DNA from: Opitutales bacterium
Lineage (GTDB): Bacteria; Verrucomicrobiota; Verrucomicrobiia; Opitutales; T3Sed10-336
Direction: 5' to 3'
NCBI GenBank assembly: GCA_022565335.1
Contig: JAIUMY010000026.1
Coordinates: 1-35,335, forward strand
DNA: 35,335 bases
This document shows positions 1-8,009 of this stretch, piece after piece (positions within the stretch are counted from its first letter, which is position 1; each line of letters opens with the position of its first letter). The notes under the pieces were generated by a model, which was not told the DNA's origin, searched no databases, and saw nothing but the letters and a program-made list of their open reading frames with translations. The position numbers and the translations under genes were made by a program.

Positions 1-350
1 CTGGTACAACAGTGAGCACCGGCGCTATGGTCCGCTGTGGAGTGAGAAGTTCAAGAGTGTCCTGGTGGAAGGGCGGGCCAATGCCCTGAAAGTGGTGGCG
101 GCCTACATCGATCTGAATCCGGTGCGGGCGGGATTGGTGGATGATCCGGGAAAATATGCCTACAGCGGTTATGGGGAATCGGTGATGGCAGGAGAACCGG
201 TGACTGAACTGGGGTATATTGTGGACGCGATTGATAAAGATACGGGCAGCGATGTGTTGCGGTTTTACCGGATGCTGGTGCTGGGTCAGGGGCGAATGCC
301 GCGAGAAGGCAAGGGGCACTTGGATGAACAGGAGGCACAGGAGGAGATTA
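1..350 (+). repeat. Direct repeat, copy 1 (transposase coding sequence)
   Basis: Near-identical at the DNA level to about 19834-20183, in the same orientation and 19.8 kb away. By eye there are nine mismatches in the first ~190 bases; similarity falls away after about base 330. The true left end lies outside the window. Same-orientation repeats at this distance could recombine to delete the intervening region, which holds rpmB, hpt, pfp and argG. Confidence 0.85.
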
Positions 351-598
351 CTCGTTTACTCAGTGAGCAGGCCGATAGCGAAGGGGAACGTCGCGCTCGG
401 GAAAAGATTTTTGCGGCAATTACCAGAGCCCAAGTTTTTGGTTCAGAAACTTTCGTCGGGCATCTGTTGAAGGAAGCAAGAGATTGTCTTTCACGCAAAG
501 TACGTCGTCCCAGCCTGACCTTTGAAACACCTTTGCCAGGATTATGTACGCCGAATTTCTTCCGTTTCAACAAACCCAAATCCCCAGAACAAGAATGA
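2..598 (+). CDS. RAYT-like Y1 transposase, 3' part (5' end outside window)
   Basis: C-terminal part of a REP-associated-type tyrosine transposase (Y1/HUH superfamily), a single-strand DNA nuclease acting on hairpin-ended DNA. The frame is already open at base 2, so the gene starts before the window; the first codon matches residue 150 of the complete copy at 19388-20437. Visible hallmarks are WYNSEHRRYGPLW and the YIDLNPVRAGLV block, whose tyrosine is the likely catalytic residue. The HUH motif would lie upstream, outside the window. The first ~190 bases differ from the other copy at only nine positions by eye, but the last ~80 codons are much more divergent, with indels that leave this copy two codons shorter. 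A 26-base AT-rich motif lies 39 bases after the stop. Whether the full gene is intact cannot be seen. Confidence 0.85.
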   Translation, partial: WYNSEHRRYGPLWSEKFKSVLVEGRANALKVVAAYIDLNPVRAGLVDDPGKYAYSGYGESVMAGEPVTELGYIVDAIDKDTGSDVLRFYRMLVLGQGRMPREGKGHLDEQEAQEEITRLLSEQADSEGERRAREKIFAAITRAQVFGSETFVGHLLKEARDCLSRKVRRPSLTFETPLPGLCTPNFFRFNKPKSPEQE

Positions 599-637
599 GA
601 AAAATAGCAATTCAGAATATCCGTAGTAGGCAGAATC

Positions 638-663
638 TAAGTTCTAAGAATTTAAATATTGAC
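638..663 (+). repeat. 26-base AT-rich motif, copy 1 (right of partial RAYT)
   Basis: Starts TAAGTTCT, has a central AATTTAAA and ends ATTGAC. It aligns without gaps to 19331-19356 and 20766-20791. It lies 39 bases downstream of the partial transposase stop codon. The inner inverted repeat that is perfect in the third copy is degraded here. A run of seven G follows at 692-698. A terminal or recognition sequence of the RAYT element is the likeliest role, by inference from position alone. Confidence 0.6.
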
Positions 664-731
664 GCTTTAGGTTTTCTTTCAAATAGCTTGCGGGGGGGTA
701 ATGAAAATTTATCAATATTCGGTGCTTGTGC

Positions 732-2873
732 CTAGTTAGGGGAGTAGTTTTGGCGCACGTAATTGCGATCTTCCTCACTGAAGGCCCGAAGAGGGACATC
801 CACGAATTGTTGTCCGTCAAGGCGTTCGATGGTGACGTTTTGGCCATCGGTGTTGATGAGGCGCGCCTCGATTTCGGCCCCTTGCTGGTTGCGCCAGATG
901 CGGTAACCCGACTCTTCCCGGACCCATTCCTGGTCTTCCGGGGACAAGGAATCCAAGGGCACGGCGACCTCCTGAAGGTCTTCGAGGAGAAGGTTAACCC
1001 CGCTGGTGTCGTAGGAGACAAACATTGCGGTAATTTCCCGGCCTTCTTGATTGGTCCAGGTGCGGGCGTCGGACTCGCGGAAAAGTGAGACGGCAGCGGT
1101 TTGACCGTCCGGATCAGCCTCCTGCCCGGTGGCGGCGGCGACTTCGCCAGCAACGTCATAGAGCTTACGCAAGGTATTTTGCCATTCCCATTCCCGGCTC
1201 ATCTGTCGGGCCATATTGTCGTGCATCTCCCTTCGGCCACCTTGGTAAACGGCTTGGAAAGGATTGTAGTATTCCATATAAGCCTCTTCCGCGAGTTCTT
1301 TCAAATCAGAGGAGAGTTCACTTCGCAAATCGGATAGAGTTAGAGCATCCTGAATAACCGTCATTGCCTCGGTGGCGGCATTACCTTCACGCGCCATCTC
1401 AAGAGGGTGGGAGCTTAGGGCACCATTTTCTCCGGGATGGGTAAGCGTACGGGTGTTATCGCGGAACAGATTGTTCCAGCGGTGGTAGCGTCCGATCAGA
1501 GGTCTTCCATCGACCCGCCACCAGTCGAACCCCTGGCGGGCAAAGCCGCGGTAGGTGGATACCGAGGCGAGGGACAGGTAACGCCAGAAAAAGGGATGCG
1601 CTTGGTACATATCGCCCATATTATCCGGAATGCTGCTGCGCATGGAGGAGAGATAGGGAAAACTGTTGTTCCAATTGCCTTCGCTGCTCAATGGGTCTTC
1701 ACTAAGAGCGCGGTTTCGCCGGGGCGTGTAGGGCAGAACGGCATAGCCAAAATTTAGCCCTGCCACGACCCAGTTTTCCTCGAATTGGTCAGGAATCTCA
1801 GGATCTCCGCGGGCGTGGGTGAAGGTCGCCCAGCGCAAGTCAGGGGCCACTTCGCGGTAAAAATTGATACGGGATTCGAAATCCCGGTCATCGCCGACCA
1901 TGCCCACCATTAATTCAGAATCGCGCCAACCGATGGACTGCATTTGTTCCTGCAGGCCCTCATAATAGGGCCTCCATTGGGCCGCTTGGCCGGACTGGGA
2001 ATAATGGGGCCATTCGGTCAGGGACCCTCCGGGTTGACCGGATTGATTATTTGTCGTTACTTGAATGGTATCGTAGCGGTCAGGTTCTGTCCACCACCTG
2101 GGTTCGTGGGAGTAGGAGATAATGATTCGCGGGGGGCCGACGAGGCGGTCCCACATTTCGAAGTACTTTTGCACGGCGGAGAAATCCGGTTGTGCACGGG
2201 GGTTGTCCCCGATCCAGCGGACGATGGTGTGTTCGTTGCCAAAATGAGTTCGCCCCGCTCCGGGCAGATACATAACGTGGGTACCCACCTGCCCCAACAA
2301 TCTCAGGGAGGGCTCCATGAGTTCGAAGTGTTCATCGGACCAGATTTCCACATCGTAATAACGGGCAATGGTTTCCGGGGAATGAAAATACTCCTGCCAC
2401 ACTTTGTAATTATTGGGCCGGGGAGCCAACCATTGGCCCACCTCCAGTTGTATGGGAACCGAGGGGGCTCCGGTAATGTTGATCTCGCCGCGGTAGTTGC
2501 CCGGGGTCGTCTCGGGGGGGACCTCGGCGGTGATCCAGATCACGTGGTCGTTGTCGTCGCCGTTCGCTTCCGGGGCCATGCCTTCCCAGCCGTAGCGGAC
2601 GATGATCTGGGAGCCGGGAAAGGCGGTACGGCCATTTTCGTGGGTCAGGTTCCCGACTCTGGCCCGGGGGGCACTTGATTGTCCGGTCACAACGATGGGC
2701 GCGGTGGCAGCACCGTTACGGGGCGCGACCAGTCGCACGGCGAGAGCTCCTTCCTGTTGCCACCTTTGGTCTTTGGTGATCGGCTGCGCCGGATCTGGTG
2801 TGTACACTTGGGCTGAAAGGGGGAGTACCAGAAAAGGCAATAGGAAGAGGAAAAGAATCTTTGCTAATATCAT
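732..2873 (-). CDS. Secreted GH123/DUF4091-like protein with two C-terminal SHD1-like repeats
   Basis: A 713-residue exported protein, possibly carbohydrate-active. Residues 1-21 form a signal peptide ending near LSAQ. An N-terminal beta domain includes a TTPGNYRGEINI segment typical of GH123/DUF4091-type proteins. A large aromatic-rich central region follows, with a late SSHPLEMAREG segment resembling the C-terminal signature of that group. Residues about 600-655 and 656-713 are two tandem copies of an SHD1-like domain (pattern W-x-N-x-x-G, then VPL and a S-x-E-D-x-x-x-V end). The start at 2873 is chosen because it opens the signal peptide; the frame stays open to 3311, but that extension is antisense to rpmB and reads as junk. 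It is divergent from rpmB. Substrate and catalytic residues cannot be assigned, and hydrolase activity is uncertain. Confidence 0.75.
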   Translation of the reverse strand: MILAKILFLFLLPFLVLPLSAQVYTPDPAQPITKDQRWQQEGALAVRLVAPRNGAATAPIVVTGQSSAPRARVGNLTHENGRTAFPGSQIIVRYGWEGMAPEANGDDNDHVIWITAEVPPETTPGNYRGEINITGAPSVPIQLEVGQWLAPRPNNYKVWQEYFHSPETIARYYDVEIWSDEHFELMEPSLRLLGQVGTHVMYLPGAGRTHFGNEHTIVRWIGDNPRAQPDFSAVQKYFEMWDRLVGPPRIIISYSHEPRWWTEPDRYDTIQVTTNNQSGQPGGSLTEWPHYSQSGQAAQWRPYYEGLQEQMQSIGWRDSELMVGMVGDDRDFESRINFYREVAPDLRWATFTHARGDPEIPDQFEENWVVAGLNFGYAVLPYTPRRNRALSEDPLSSEGNWNNSFPYLSSMRSSIPDNMGDMYQAHPFFWRYLSLASVSTYRGFARQGFDWWRVDGRPLIGRYHRWNNLFRDNTRTLTHPGENGALSSHPLEMAREGNAATEAMTVIQDALTLSDLRSELSSDLKELAEEAYMEYYNPFQAVYQGGRREMHDNMARQMSREWEWQNTLRKLYDVAGEVAAATGQEADPDGQTAAVSLFRESDARTWTNQEGREITAMFVSYDTSGVNLLLEDLQEVAVPLDSLSPEDQEWVREESGYRIWRNQQGAEIEARLINTDGQNVTIERLDGQQFVDVPLRAFSEEDRNYVRQNYSPN

Positions 2874-3059
2874 GGGTATAGAGGTGCGGTGCAGGGGCAC
2901 AAAGTTTTCGACCCTAAGCTGACAAGATTGTTCGGGGCAACAATAAGAAAAAGTTTTTTGGATCGAAGGGCGTCCTTCGCCCTGAACGGAAAAAATCCAG
3001 AAAAAAGCTTGCCTCGCCGGCGAAAAACCTTTGTGTTGGTTGTTTATTTCATTTTTCCC

Positions 3060-3290
3060 ATGGCTAGAATTTGTCAAATCACCGGTAAACGCCCCACTCG
3101 TGGGGGAATCATCAATCGCAAGGGTCTCACTAAGAAAAGTGGTGGGATTGGAACGCATATTACGAAAATCACCAAGCGTACCTTTCGTCCGAACTTGCAA
3201 CGGGTCCGTGTTCGCCTGCCTAACGGCCAGGTGAAGCGCATGTGGGTCTCTGTCAAAGCCCTCAAAGCGGGCAAGGTCACCAAAGCCTGA
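3060..3290 (+). CDS. rpmB: 50S ribosomal protein L28
   Basis: A 76-residue basic protein of the large ribosomal subunit. It begins MARICQITGKRPTRGG and ends with KRMWVSVKALKAGKV, the normal L28 layout with an N-terminal C-x-x-TGK segment. Only one N-terminal Cys is present and no second CxxC pair is seen, so this is the zinc-free form. The start ATG is preceded by a pyrimidine-rich stretch (TTTTTCCC), not a Shine-Dalgarno sequence. It is transcribed alone, divergently from the GH-like gene, and is followed 23 bases later by a strong intrinsic terminator. A possible -35-like TTGCCT sits at 3009-3014, without a convincing -10. Confidence 0.97.
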   Translation: MARICQITGKRPTRGGIINRKGLTKKSGGIGTHITKITKRTFRPNLQRVRVRLPNGQVKRMWVSVKALKAGKVTKA

Positions 3291-3313
3291 TTTTCGCATA
3301 CTCTTTGCCAAAG

Positions 3314-3339
3314 CCCGGTTCGATGAACCGGGTTTTTTT
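3314..3339 (+). terminator. Intrinsic terminator of rpmB
   Basis: Perfect 8-bp stem (3314-3321 with 3325-3332, CCCGGTTC/GAACCGGG) around a three-base GAT loop, followed directly by seven T at 3333-3339. This is a textbook Rho-independent terminator on the plus strand. It also argues against the GTG at 3340 as start of the next gene. Confidence 0.93.
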
Positions 3340-3375
3340 GTGGCGATTTTGGTTTGTTCGCATTCTTATGCGGAT

Positions 3376-4461
3376 ATGCGTTTTGTGAAATTTTTGACTC
3401 TCCTGCCTTTTCTTTTTGGCGGGATCTTTCCTGCACTGGCCCAAGAGGCCGGGGAGGCCGAGGTTTACCAAGTGGCGGTTCGGGTGGCCCCGCCATTTGT
3501 CATGCCGGGTGATGCCCCCGGTACTTACCGCGGATTGAGTATCGAGCTTTGGGAAAGAATGGGGGATCGACTGGGCTTTCAGTCCGAATACACCGAAATG
3601 GGACTTGGGGAGATGTTGTATGCGGTGGAGGTAGGGGAGGCTGATTTTGCCGTAGCGGCGCTGACCATTACCCCGGAGCGCGAAAGAGTCGTGGATTTTA
3701 CCCATCCCTTTCACACCTCCGGCCTGGGGATTGCGGTTCCTGCGGAGGCGCGTTTTCTGAATTGGTGGGGGGCCGCTGGGGCTTTGTTTTCGATGGATTT
3801 CGTCAAGGTTGTCTTCGCCCTATGCCTGGTGTTGTTGGGGACGGGGTTCCTGCTTCTTCTCTTTGAGCGGAAAAAAAATGCCGAACAGTTTGGCGGAAGT
3901 TGGCTCGAAGGCTTGGGCTCCAGCTTTTGGTGGTCTGCGGTTACCATGACCACGGTTGGCTACGGCGATAAGTCCCCGATCACCTTTTGGGGTCGGGTGG
4001 TGGCTCTGTACTGGATGTTTGCGGGGATCATTATCATTTCCAGTTTCACTGCGGCCATTGCCTCGGCGCTAACAGTCAGTAGTTTGGGCACGGGCATCGA
4101 GGGACCGGATGATTTGATTCGCTACGAATCTGCGGTGCTTGCTCACTCAACCAGTGCGGAATATTTGCGTGAACGGCAGTTTCGTTTTCGGGAGGTGGAT
4201 AGCTTGGAGGAAGCCTTGGACTTGTTGCGCGAAGGAGCGGTAGCGGCGGTCGTTCACGATGCTCCGATTCTACAATATCTAACGCAAAAAGATGCGGACT
4301 TGGGTGTTTTGCCCGGGACTTTCCAACGTCAGGATTATGGAATTGCCATGGGAATGGGAAATGAGCGTCGGCAGGAATTGAATATTGCCCTTTTAGAGGA
4401 GATTCAATCGCCTTGGTGGAAAGAGCGGATTCGCTTTTATCTCGGTCGCAGAATCCGCTAA
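3376..4461 (+). CDS. Prokaryotic glutamate-receptor-like potassium channel (GluR0 type)
   Basis: A 361-residue ligand-gated ion channel subunit: a periplasmic solute-binding domain split by a pore module. Residues 1-22 are a signal peptide ending ALAQ. About 28-128 form lobe 1 of a type-3 solute-binding fold (DFAVAALTITPERERVVDFT). Residues 142-163 are the first membrane helix, about 178-200 a pore helix with selectivity filter TVGYGD at 193-198, and 206-232 the second helix. Lobe 2 runs from about 240 to the end. TVGYGD is the potassium-channel filter seen in Synechocystis GluR0, so K+ selectivity is a good inference; the ligand, presumably an amino acid, is not known. The ATG at 3376 opens the signal peptide, whereas an upstream GTG at 3340 abuts the rpmB terminator. 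The nucleotidyltransferase gene follows after 46 bases. Confidence 0.9.
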   Translation: MRFVKFLTLLPFLFGGIFPALAQEAGEAEVYQVAVRVAPPFVMPGDAPGTYRGLSIELWERMGDRLGFQSEYTEMGLGEMLYAVEVGEADFAVAALTITPERERVVDFTHPFHTSGLGIAVPAEARFLNWWGAAGALFSMDFVKVVFALCLVLLGTGFLLLLFERKKNAEQFGGSWLEGLGSSFWWSAVTMTTVGYGDKSPITFWGRVVALYWMFAGIIIISSFTAAIASALTVSSLGTGIEGPDDLIRYESAVLAHSTSAEYLRERQFRFREVDSLEEALDLLREGAVAAVVHDAPILQYLTQKDADLGVLPGTFQRQDYGIAMGMGNERRQELNIALLEEIQSPWWKERIRFYLGRRIR

Positions 4462-4507
4462 TAGGCTTGAGGGAGACAGCCGTTTGCTTTTAGCCTAAGA
4501 GCAAGAT

Positions 4508-5416
4508 ATGAACAATTTGGCTTTATTGATAATGGCGGCCGGTATGGGCAGTCGCTTTGGGGGGCTGAAACAGTTGCAGTCGGTAGGTCCGAATGGAGCC
4601 TTGTTGATGGACTACTCCTTGGCCGATGCCGCTGCGGCAGGCTTTGGGAAGGTAGTTTTCGTGATTCGTCCGGAAATGGAAAAAGATTTTCGGCAAATCG
4701 TTCTGCCACGGGTTCCCCGCTCAATGCAGGTGCGTTTGGTGTTTCAGGAAAAGACGGATTTGCCGGAAAAAAGTCCTCCTGACCTCGATGTCTCAGGACG
4801 GGAAAAACCGTGGGGAACGGGGCAGGCGGTATGGGCGGCCCGCAAGGTCCTGGCAGAGCCGTTTATGGTACTAAATGCCGATGATTACTATGGCGCATCG
4901 GTTTTTTCGAAAATGGCTGAGGCGTTTGGTAGAGGAGTTCCGGGAGAGTATTTTTTGGCGGGTTATCGCCTCGACCGTACTCTTTCGCCCAATGGCGGTG
5001 TCTCGCGCGGGGTGTGTGAGGTGGAGGAAATCTCGCAGCGATTGATCAAAGTATCGGAACACCATGGCTTGGCGCGCCAAGCCGATGGGGAAATCCGTGG
5101 CGAAGGACAAGGGCGAAGCTTTTCTGAGCAAAGTTTGGTTTCCATGAATGCCTGGGGCTGCCAACCGGATATTTTTCCTTTGCTGGAAGTCCAGTTTGTT
5201 CATTTCCTGGAAAAGTGGGAAGGAACCGGGGACGGTTCCATGGAGTTTTATCTGCCTGCGGCCATTCAGGCAGGCATCGACAATGGGCAGTGTATCGTTC
5301 GTGTTGTCCCGGTGGAGGATGAGTGGATCGGGGTTACTTATCCGGAGGATCTTGAGCCTGCCCGCCAGCGGCTACGGAATTTGCGGGAACCTTTAGCGCA
5401 TTTATTGGAGGTGTAA
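4508..5416 (+). CDS. Sugar-phosphate nucleotidyltransferase family protein
   Basis: A 302-residue cytoplasmic NTP-transferase fold enzyme that probably joins a nucleoside triphosphate to a sugar phosphate. The nucleotide-binding signature MAAGMGSRFGG is at residues 9-19 with K21 following. PWGTGQAVWAAR is at 101-112, and LNADDYYG near 122-129 supplies the metal-binding aspartates. The C-terminal third (WIGVTYPEDL) is typical of the same fold. A purine-rich AGAGCAAG upstream of the ATG may serve as ribosome binding site. The next gene starts two bases after this stop, so the two are cotranscribed. The exact sugar and nucleotide cannot be read from the sequence. Confidence 0.85.
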   Translation: MNNLALLIMAAGMGSRFGGLKQLQSVGPNGALLMDYSLADAAAAGFGKVVFVIRPEMEKDFRQIVLPRVPRSMQVRLVFQEKTDLPEKSPPDLDVSGREKPWGTGQAVWAARKVLAEPFMVLNADDYYGASVFSKMAEAFGRGVPGEYFLAGYRLDRTLSPNGGVSRGVCEVEEISQRLIKVSEHHGLARQADGEIRGEGQGRSFSEQSLVSMNAWGCQPDIFPLLEVQFVHFLEKWEGTGDGSMEFYLPAAIQAGIDNGQCIVRVVPVEDEWIGVTYPEDLEPARQRLRNLREPLAHLLEV

Positions 5417-5418
5417 AA

Positions 5419-6054
5419 ATGGTCAAACGAATGCGACTATTCCTTTTTTGCGCCAATATTTTTCTTTGTCTTGGCGGCAAATCATTGCTTTTGGCAGTGG
5501 ATTTTCCGCTTTTTCCGGAAAAACCGGAGGCTGCGGTGGAACCGATGGGCAAAGAGGAGTGGAGACAGTTGCTGGAACAAGAGGGCCCTTGGTTAGTGAT
5601 TTCGCGGCATGGCAAAACCGGAGGACGGGCTTTCGGGGAAATGCCGCAGGAAGAGTTGGAGGCGAGACGCGGCGAGCGGATTTTGTCCGAGGAAGGCTGG
5701 CGGGAGGCGACCGTAGCGGGAGAATTTCTGGCTGGCGGCGAAATTTCTTTCACCGGAATCTACGCCAGTCCTCTTTATCGGTCGAGGGACACCGCGCGGT
5801 TGGTTTTTGGAGGTTACGAGGTTTGGGAACCTCTGCGGTCCGGCGACATGGGTTTGCCAGGGGAGGAGGAGCTTGAGGCTCGCTTACAAGCCGTTTTTGA
5901 AGAGGAGCGAAAAGAAGTATGGGTCACGCATTCGCCGAATGTCGCCGATCTCTTGGGCTTTGGGGCCCGTGAGGGACAAATGTACCTTCTGCGGTGGGAA
6001 GACGGGGGAATCGTTGTTGCCGGAACTTGGTGGATCGATTTGGCCAGCAAATGA
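5419..6054 (+). CDS. Secreted histidine phosphatase superfamily protein
   Basis: A 211-residue exported protein of the phosphoglycerate-mutase-like superfamily. Residues 1-26 look like a signal peptide. The catalytic RHG motif is at 63-65 (ISRHGKTGG), SPLYRSRDTA at 117-126 supplies a second arginine, and the second catalytic histidine is H171 in VTHSPN. The layout resembles small Ais/SixA-like periplasmic phosphatases more than true glycolytic mutases. A good Shine-Dalgarno (GGAGGTG), inside the end of the previous gene, supports this start and suggests translational coupling. The substrate is unknown. The stop overlaps the A run of the hairpin at 6058-6083. Confidence 0.82.
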   Translation: MVKRMRLFLFCANIFLCLGGKSLLLAVDFPLFPEKPEAAVEPMGKEEWRQLLEQEGPWLVISRHGKTGGRAFGEMPQEELEARRGERILSEEGWREATVAGEFLAGGEISFTGIYASPLYRSRDTARLVFGGYEVWEPLRSGDMGLPGEEELEARLQAVFEEERKEVWVTHSPNVADLLGFGAREGQMYLLRWEDGGIVVAGTWWIDLASK

Positions 6055-6083
6055 AAAAAGCCGCTCTCCGAAGAGAGCGGCTT
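6054..6083 (-). terminator. Terminator with UUCG tetraloop (minus strand)
   Basis: An 11-bp stem, 6058-6068 with 6073-6083, closes a four-base loop that reads TTCG on the minus strand inside a C-G pair, the extra-stable UUCG tetraloop. On the minus strand it ends in six T, so it best terminates the aminotransferase/cutA/small-basic-protein set. On the plus strand only three T follow, so termination of the upstream phosphatase gene would be weaker, though both converge here. Confidence 0.88.
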
Positions 6084-6105
6084 TGGGATGAGGAGGGAAA
6101 TTTTC

Positions 6106-6267
6106 TTATTCCTCGGGCAATGTTTTGCGAAGCCCGATCACCCGATCGCCTTCTTTCCATTGACCGCGTTTGCGCATCAATTCCACGCGTTCAAAGCGCT
6201 TGAGGACATTTCTTTTTTTGACGGCGGCACCGGAGGCCACACTCTTAAAACTGTTATGCTGAGCCAT
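6106..6267 (-). CDS. Small basic protein of the Chlamydiota/Verrucomicrobiota family
   Basis: A 53-residue basic protein starting MAQHNSFKSVASG, with the conserved core KKRNVLKRFERVEL and KRGQWKEGDRV, ending KTLPEE. This matches the short family described in Verrucomicrobiota and Chlamydiota (I recall model TIGR04137). Its function is not established; its size and charge suggest RNA or ribosome association, which is inference. It is too short for many gene callers. It lies 25 bases downstream of cutA on the same strand and is followed by a strong terminator, so it is the last gene of that transcript. It is the best lineage marker in the window. Confidence 0.9.
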   Translation of the reverse strand: MAQHNSFKSVASGAAVKKRNVLKRFERVELMRKRGQWKEGDRVIGLRKTLPEE

Positions 6268-6292
6268 GATGTAAAATTGGTTAAACGGCTAC

Positions 6293-6625
6293 TCAATCAT
6301 TAGCTTGAGCCCATTGCAAGTATTTTTCCTCAACAAAATCTGCTCCACAAACAACCCATTGAGGGGTGTCGTAGGGATGGTGTTTTTTCAGAAACTCGCC
6401 GAGCTTGGAAAATTGTGCCGGGGTACCTTTGATCCAGAGTCGAAACTCCTCATCTTCTTCGACCTTTCCCTTCCACTCGTAAAAGGAGAGTATTGGTTGG
6501 TCCATTTGAACACAGGCGGCGGCTTTTTCGCTGATCAGTCGGCGGGCAAAGATGCGGGCCGTATCGGCGGAATTGAAGGTGGTCCAACCCACCAGGAGAG
6601 AAGGCATATCGGTTGTTTTTGTCAT
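6293..6625 (-). CDS. cutA: CutA-family divalent cation tolerance protein
   Basis: A 110-residue protein of the small trimeric, PII-like ferredoxin-fold CutA family, linked to divalent metal tolerance though its biochemical role is unclear. Visible family features are an N-terminal strand (LLVGWTTFNS), A-x-I-F-A-R-RLISEKAAACVQ, SFYEWKGKVEEDEEFRLWIKG, and a C-terminal HPYDTPQ with a final W. Length is normal. It starts three bases after the aminotransferase stop, so the two are coupled. No Shine-Dalgarno precedes the ATG. Confidence 0.93.
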   Translation of the reverse strand: MTKTTDMPSLLVGWTTFNSADTARIFARRLISEKAAACVQMDQPILSFYEWKGKVEEDEEFRLWIKGTPAQFSKLGEFLKKHHPYDTPQWVVCGADFVEEKYLQWAQAND

Positions 6626-6628
6626 AAA

Positions 6629-7870
6629 TTATGATTTCACTGATTCCAAAAGAATTTCGGCCATTTGGTCCATGGCCTCGGGAGCTTCTTCGGTCCAATT
6701 AAAACTAAATTCCAGCGAATGCGCGGAACGCCACTCGGCGGCGGGGCAATGGGTTTCCCGGTAATCCATACCAGCCTGCCGGAGAGTCTCGTGCCAAAAA
6801 ACTCTGGGCCCTTCGTACTCGTGGGGATTGAGACGTTTGAGACGATGCATTGGCGTCGGTATATAAATAAAGCCCCCCAGACCGGATTTTTGCAGTCTTT
6901 CATGGATCACCTTTCGCGGCGGCGCTCCTTCAGCGGGGTCAAAAACCAGCGAGAGGAGGTGATAGCAACCGGTGGCCCCAGGTTCCTCCCCCGGGAGACA
7001 AACTGCTTTTTGTCCCTTCAGGTTCTCCCGAAGTCTTTGGGCATTTCTCCGTCGGGCGGCGATTTCCTCATTTAGGTAAGGGAGGTTTGCTTTGACCAGG
7101 GCGGCACTAACCACGCAAGGGCGCCAACCGAGTTGGAGGGCATCAAGGAGCCCTTGCTCCTGCAGAACGGTCACCCGGTCCGGCGACATTCCCCGGGGGT
7201 GCTTGCCGTAAAGGCTGGCTTTTTCGAGCGGTTCCGGTTTCGTAAAAAGGGCATAGCCCCCTTCGGTGCCGGCGAGGAGTTTCATGCCCATGCAACTGAA
7301 GGCGCCGCCGTCTCCCTCCAGGCCGACGACCCGGTCCTGCCATTTCGCTCCGTGAGCCTGGCTACCATCTTCAAAGAGGAGTAAGCCATGTTTGCGGGTG
7401 ATTTCCCGGAGTCGGGTCATGTTACATGGGTGCCCGAACAAGTGAACGCAAAGGACCGCCTTGGTTTTGGGGGAGATGTTGGCCTCCACGGTGGCTGGGT
7501 CGAGAAGGGCGTTCTCTCTTTGGATATCGGCGAAAACGGGTATTGCGCCAACTGCCAGAATGGCAGAAATGGTGGCCCCCCAAGTATAGGGAGTGGTGAT
7601 AACCTCATCGCCGGGGCCGATCTCATGGCCCAGGAGCAAGGCCATTAAGCTGGCCGTTCCGGAAGAAATGAACCATGGAAGGCCACCCCCGTGAAAAGAC
7701 TTCAAGGCATCTTCGGTTTCCGACACCCCCTCCAGTCGGGCCCATGGTTTCTCACGCAAAGCGACCATGGCCGCATCAAGGACATCTTCCCGGCGTCGGG
7801 GAAACTGGGGTTCGGTAAAGGTAAAGGCTTGCACTTTTTCACCTTCCCAAATCTTTGCTGCTTTGTCCAT
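6629..7870 (-). CDS. DegT/DnrJ/EryC1/StrS-type PLP aminotransferase
   Basis: A 413-residue PLP-dependent enzyme of the family that usually transaminates sugar nucleotides. SGTASLMALLLG at 70-81 forms the cofactor phosphate site, TPYTWGATISAI at 93-104 is the family segment, FEDGSQAHGA at 166-174 holds the conserved Asp, and K197 in GMKLLAGTEGG is the likely Schiff-base lysine. The ATG at 7870 is chosen because residues before it (frame open to 8062) lack family features and cross the divergent intergenic region. No other amino-sugar genes lie beside it, so the substrate is open. It heads a transcript with cutA and the small basic protein. Confidence 0.88.
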   Translation of the reverse strand: MDKAAKIWEGEKVQAFTFTEPQFPRRREDVLDAAMVALREKPWARLEGVSETEDALKSFHGGGLPWFISSGTASLMALLLGHEIGPGDEVITTPYTWGATISAILAVGAIPVFADIQRENALLDPATVEANISPKTKAVLCVHLFGHPCNMTRLREITRKHGLLLFEDGSQAHGAKWQDRVVGLEGDGGAFSCMGMKLLAGTEGGYALFTKPEPLEKASLYGKHPRGMSPDRVTVLQEQGLLDALQLGWRPCVVSAALVKANLPYLNEEIAARRRNAQRLRENLKGQKAVCLPGEEPGATGCYHLLSLVFDPAEGAPPRKVIHERLQKSGLGGFIYIPTPMHRLKRLNPHEYEGPRVFWHETLRQAGMDYRETHCPAAEWRSAHSLEFSFNWTEEAPEAMDQMAEILLESVKS

Positions 7871-8009
7871 TCTGATCGAGTTGAAGCTCTGATTTGGAAT
7901 CCTGAGAATCAGAATAGGGGTTTGTTTCTTGACCTCGCAAAAGCGTTTTGGTATTTTATTTAAATCAAATGGTAGCTTTTTACCCCCGCCCTTAATACGA
8001 ACTTTTGTT

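Noticed and set aside
1944-2678. 244-codon plus-strand frame inside the GH-like gene
   Set aside because: Glycine-rich antisense shadow typical of GC-rich coding DNA; no motif.
2874-3311. N-terminal extension of the GH-like protein
   Set aside because: The frame is open, but it runs antisense through rpmB and lacks a signal peptide; the ATG at 2873 opens a clear signal peptide.
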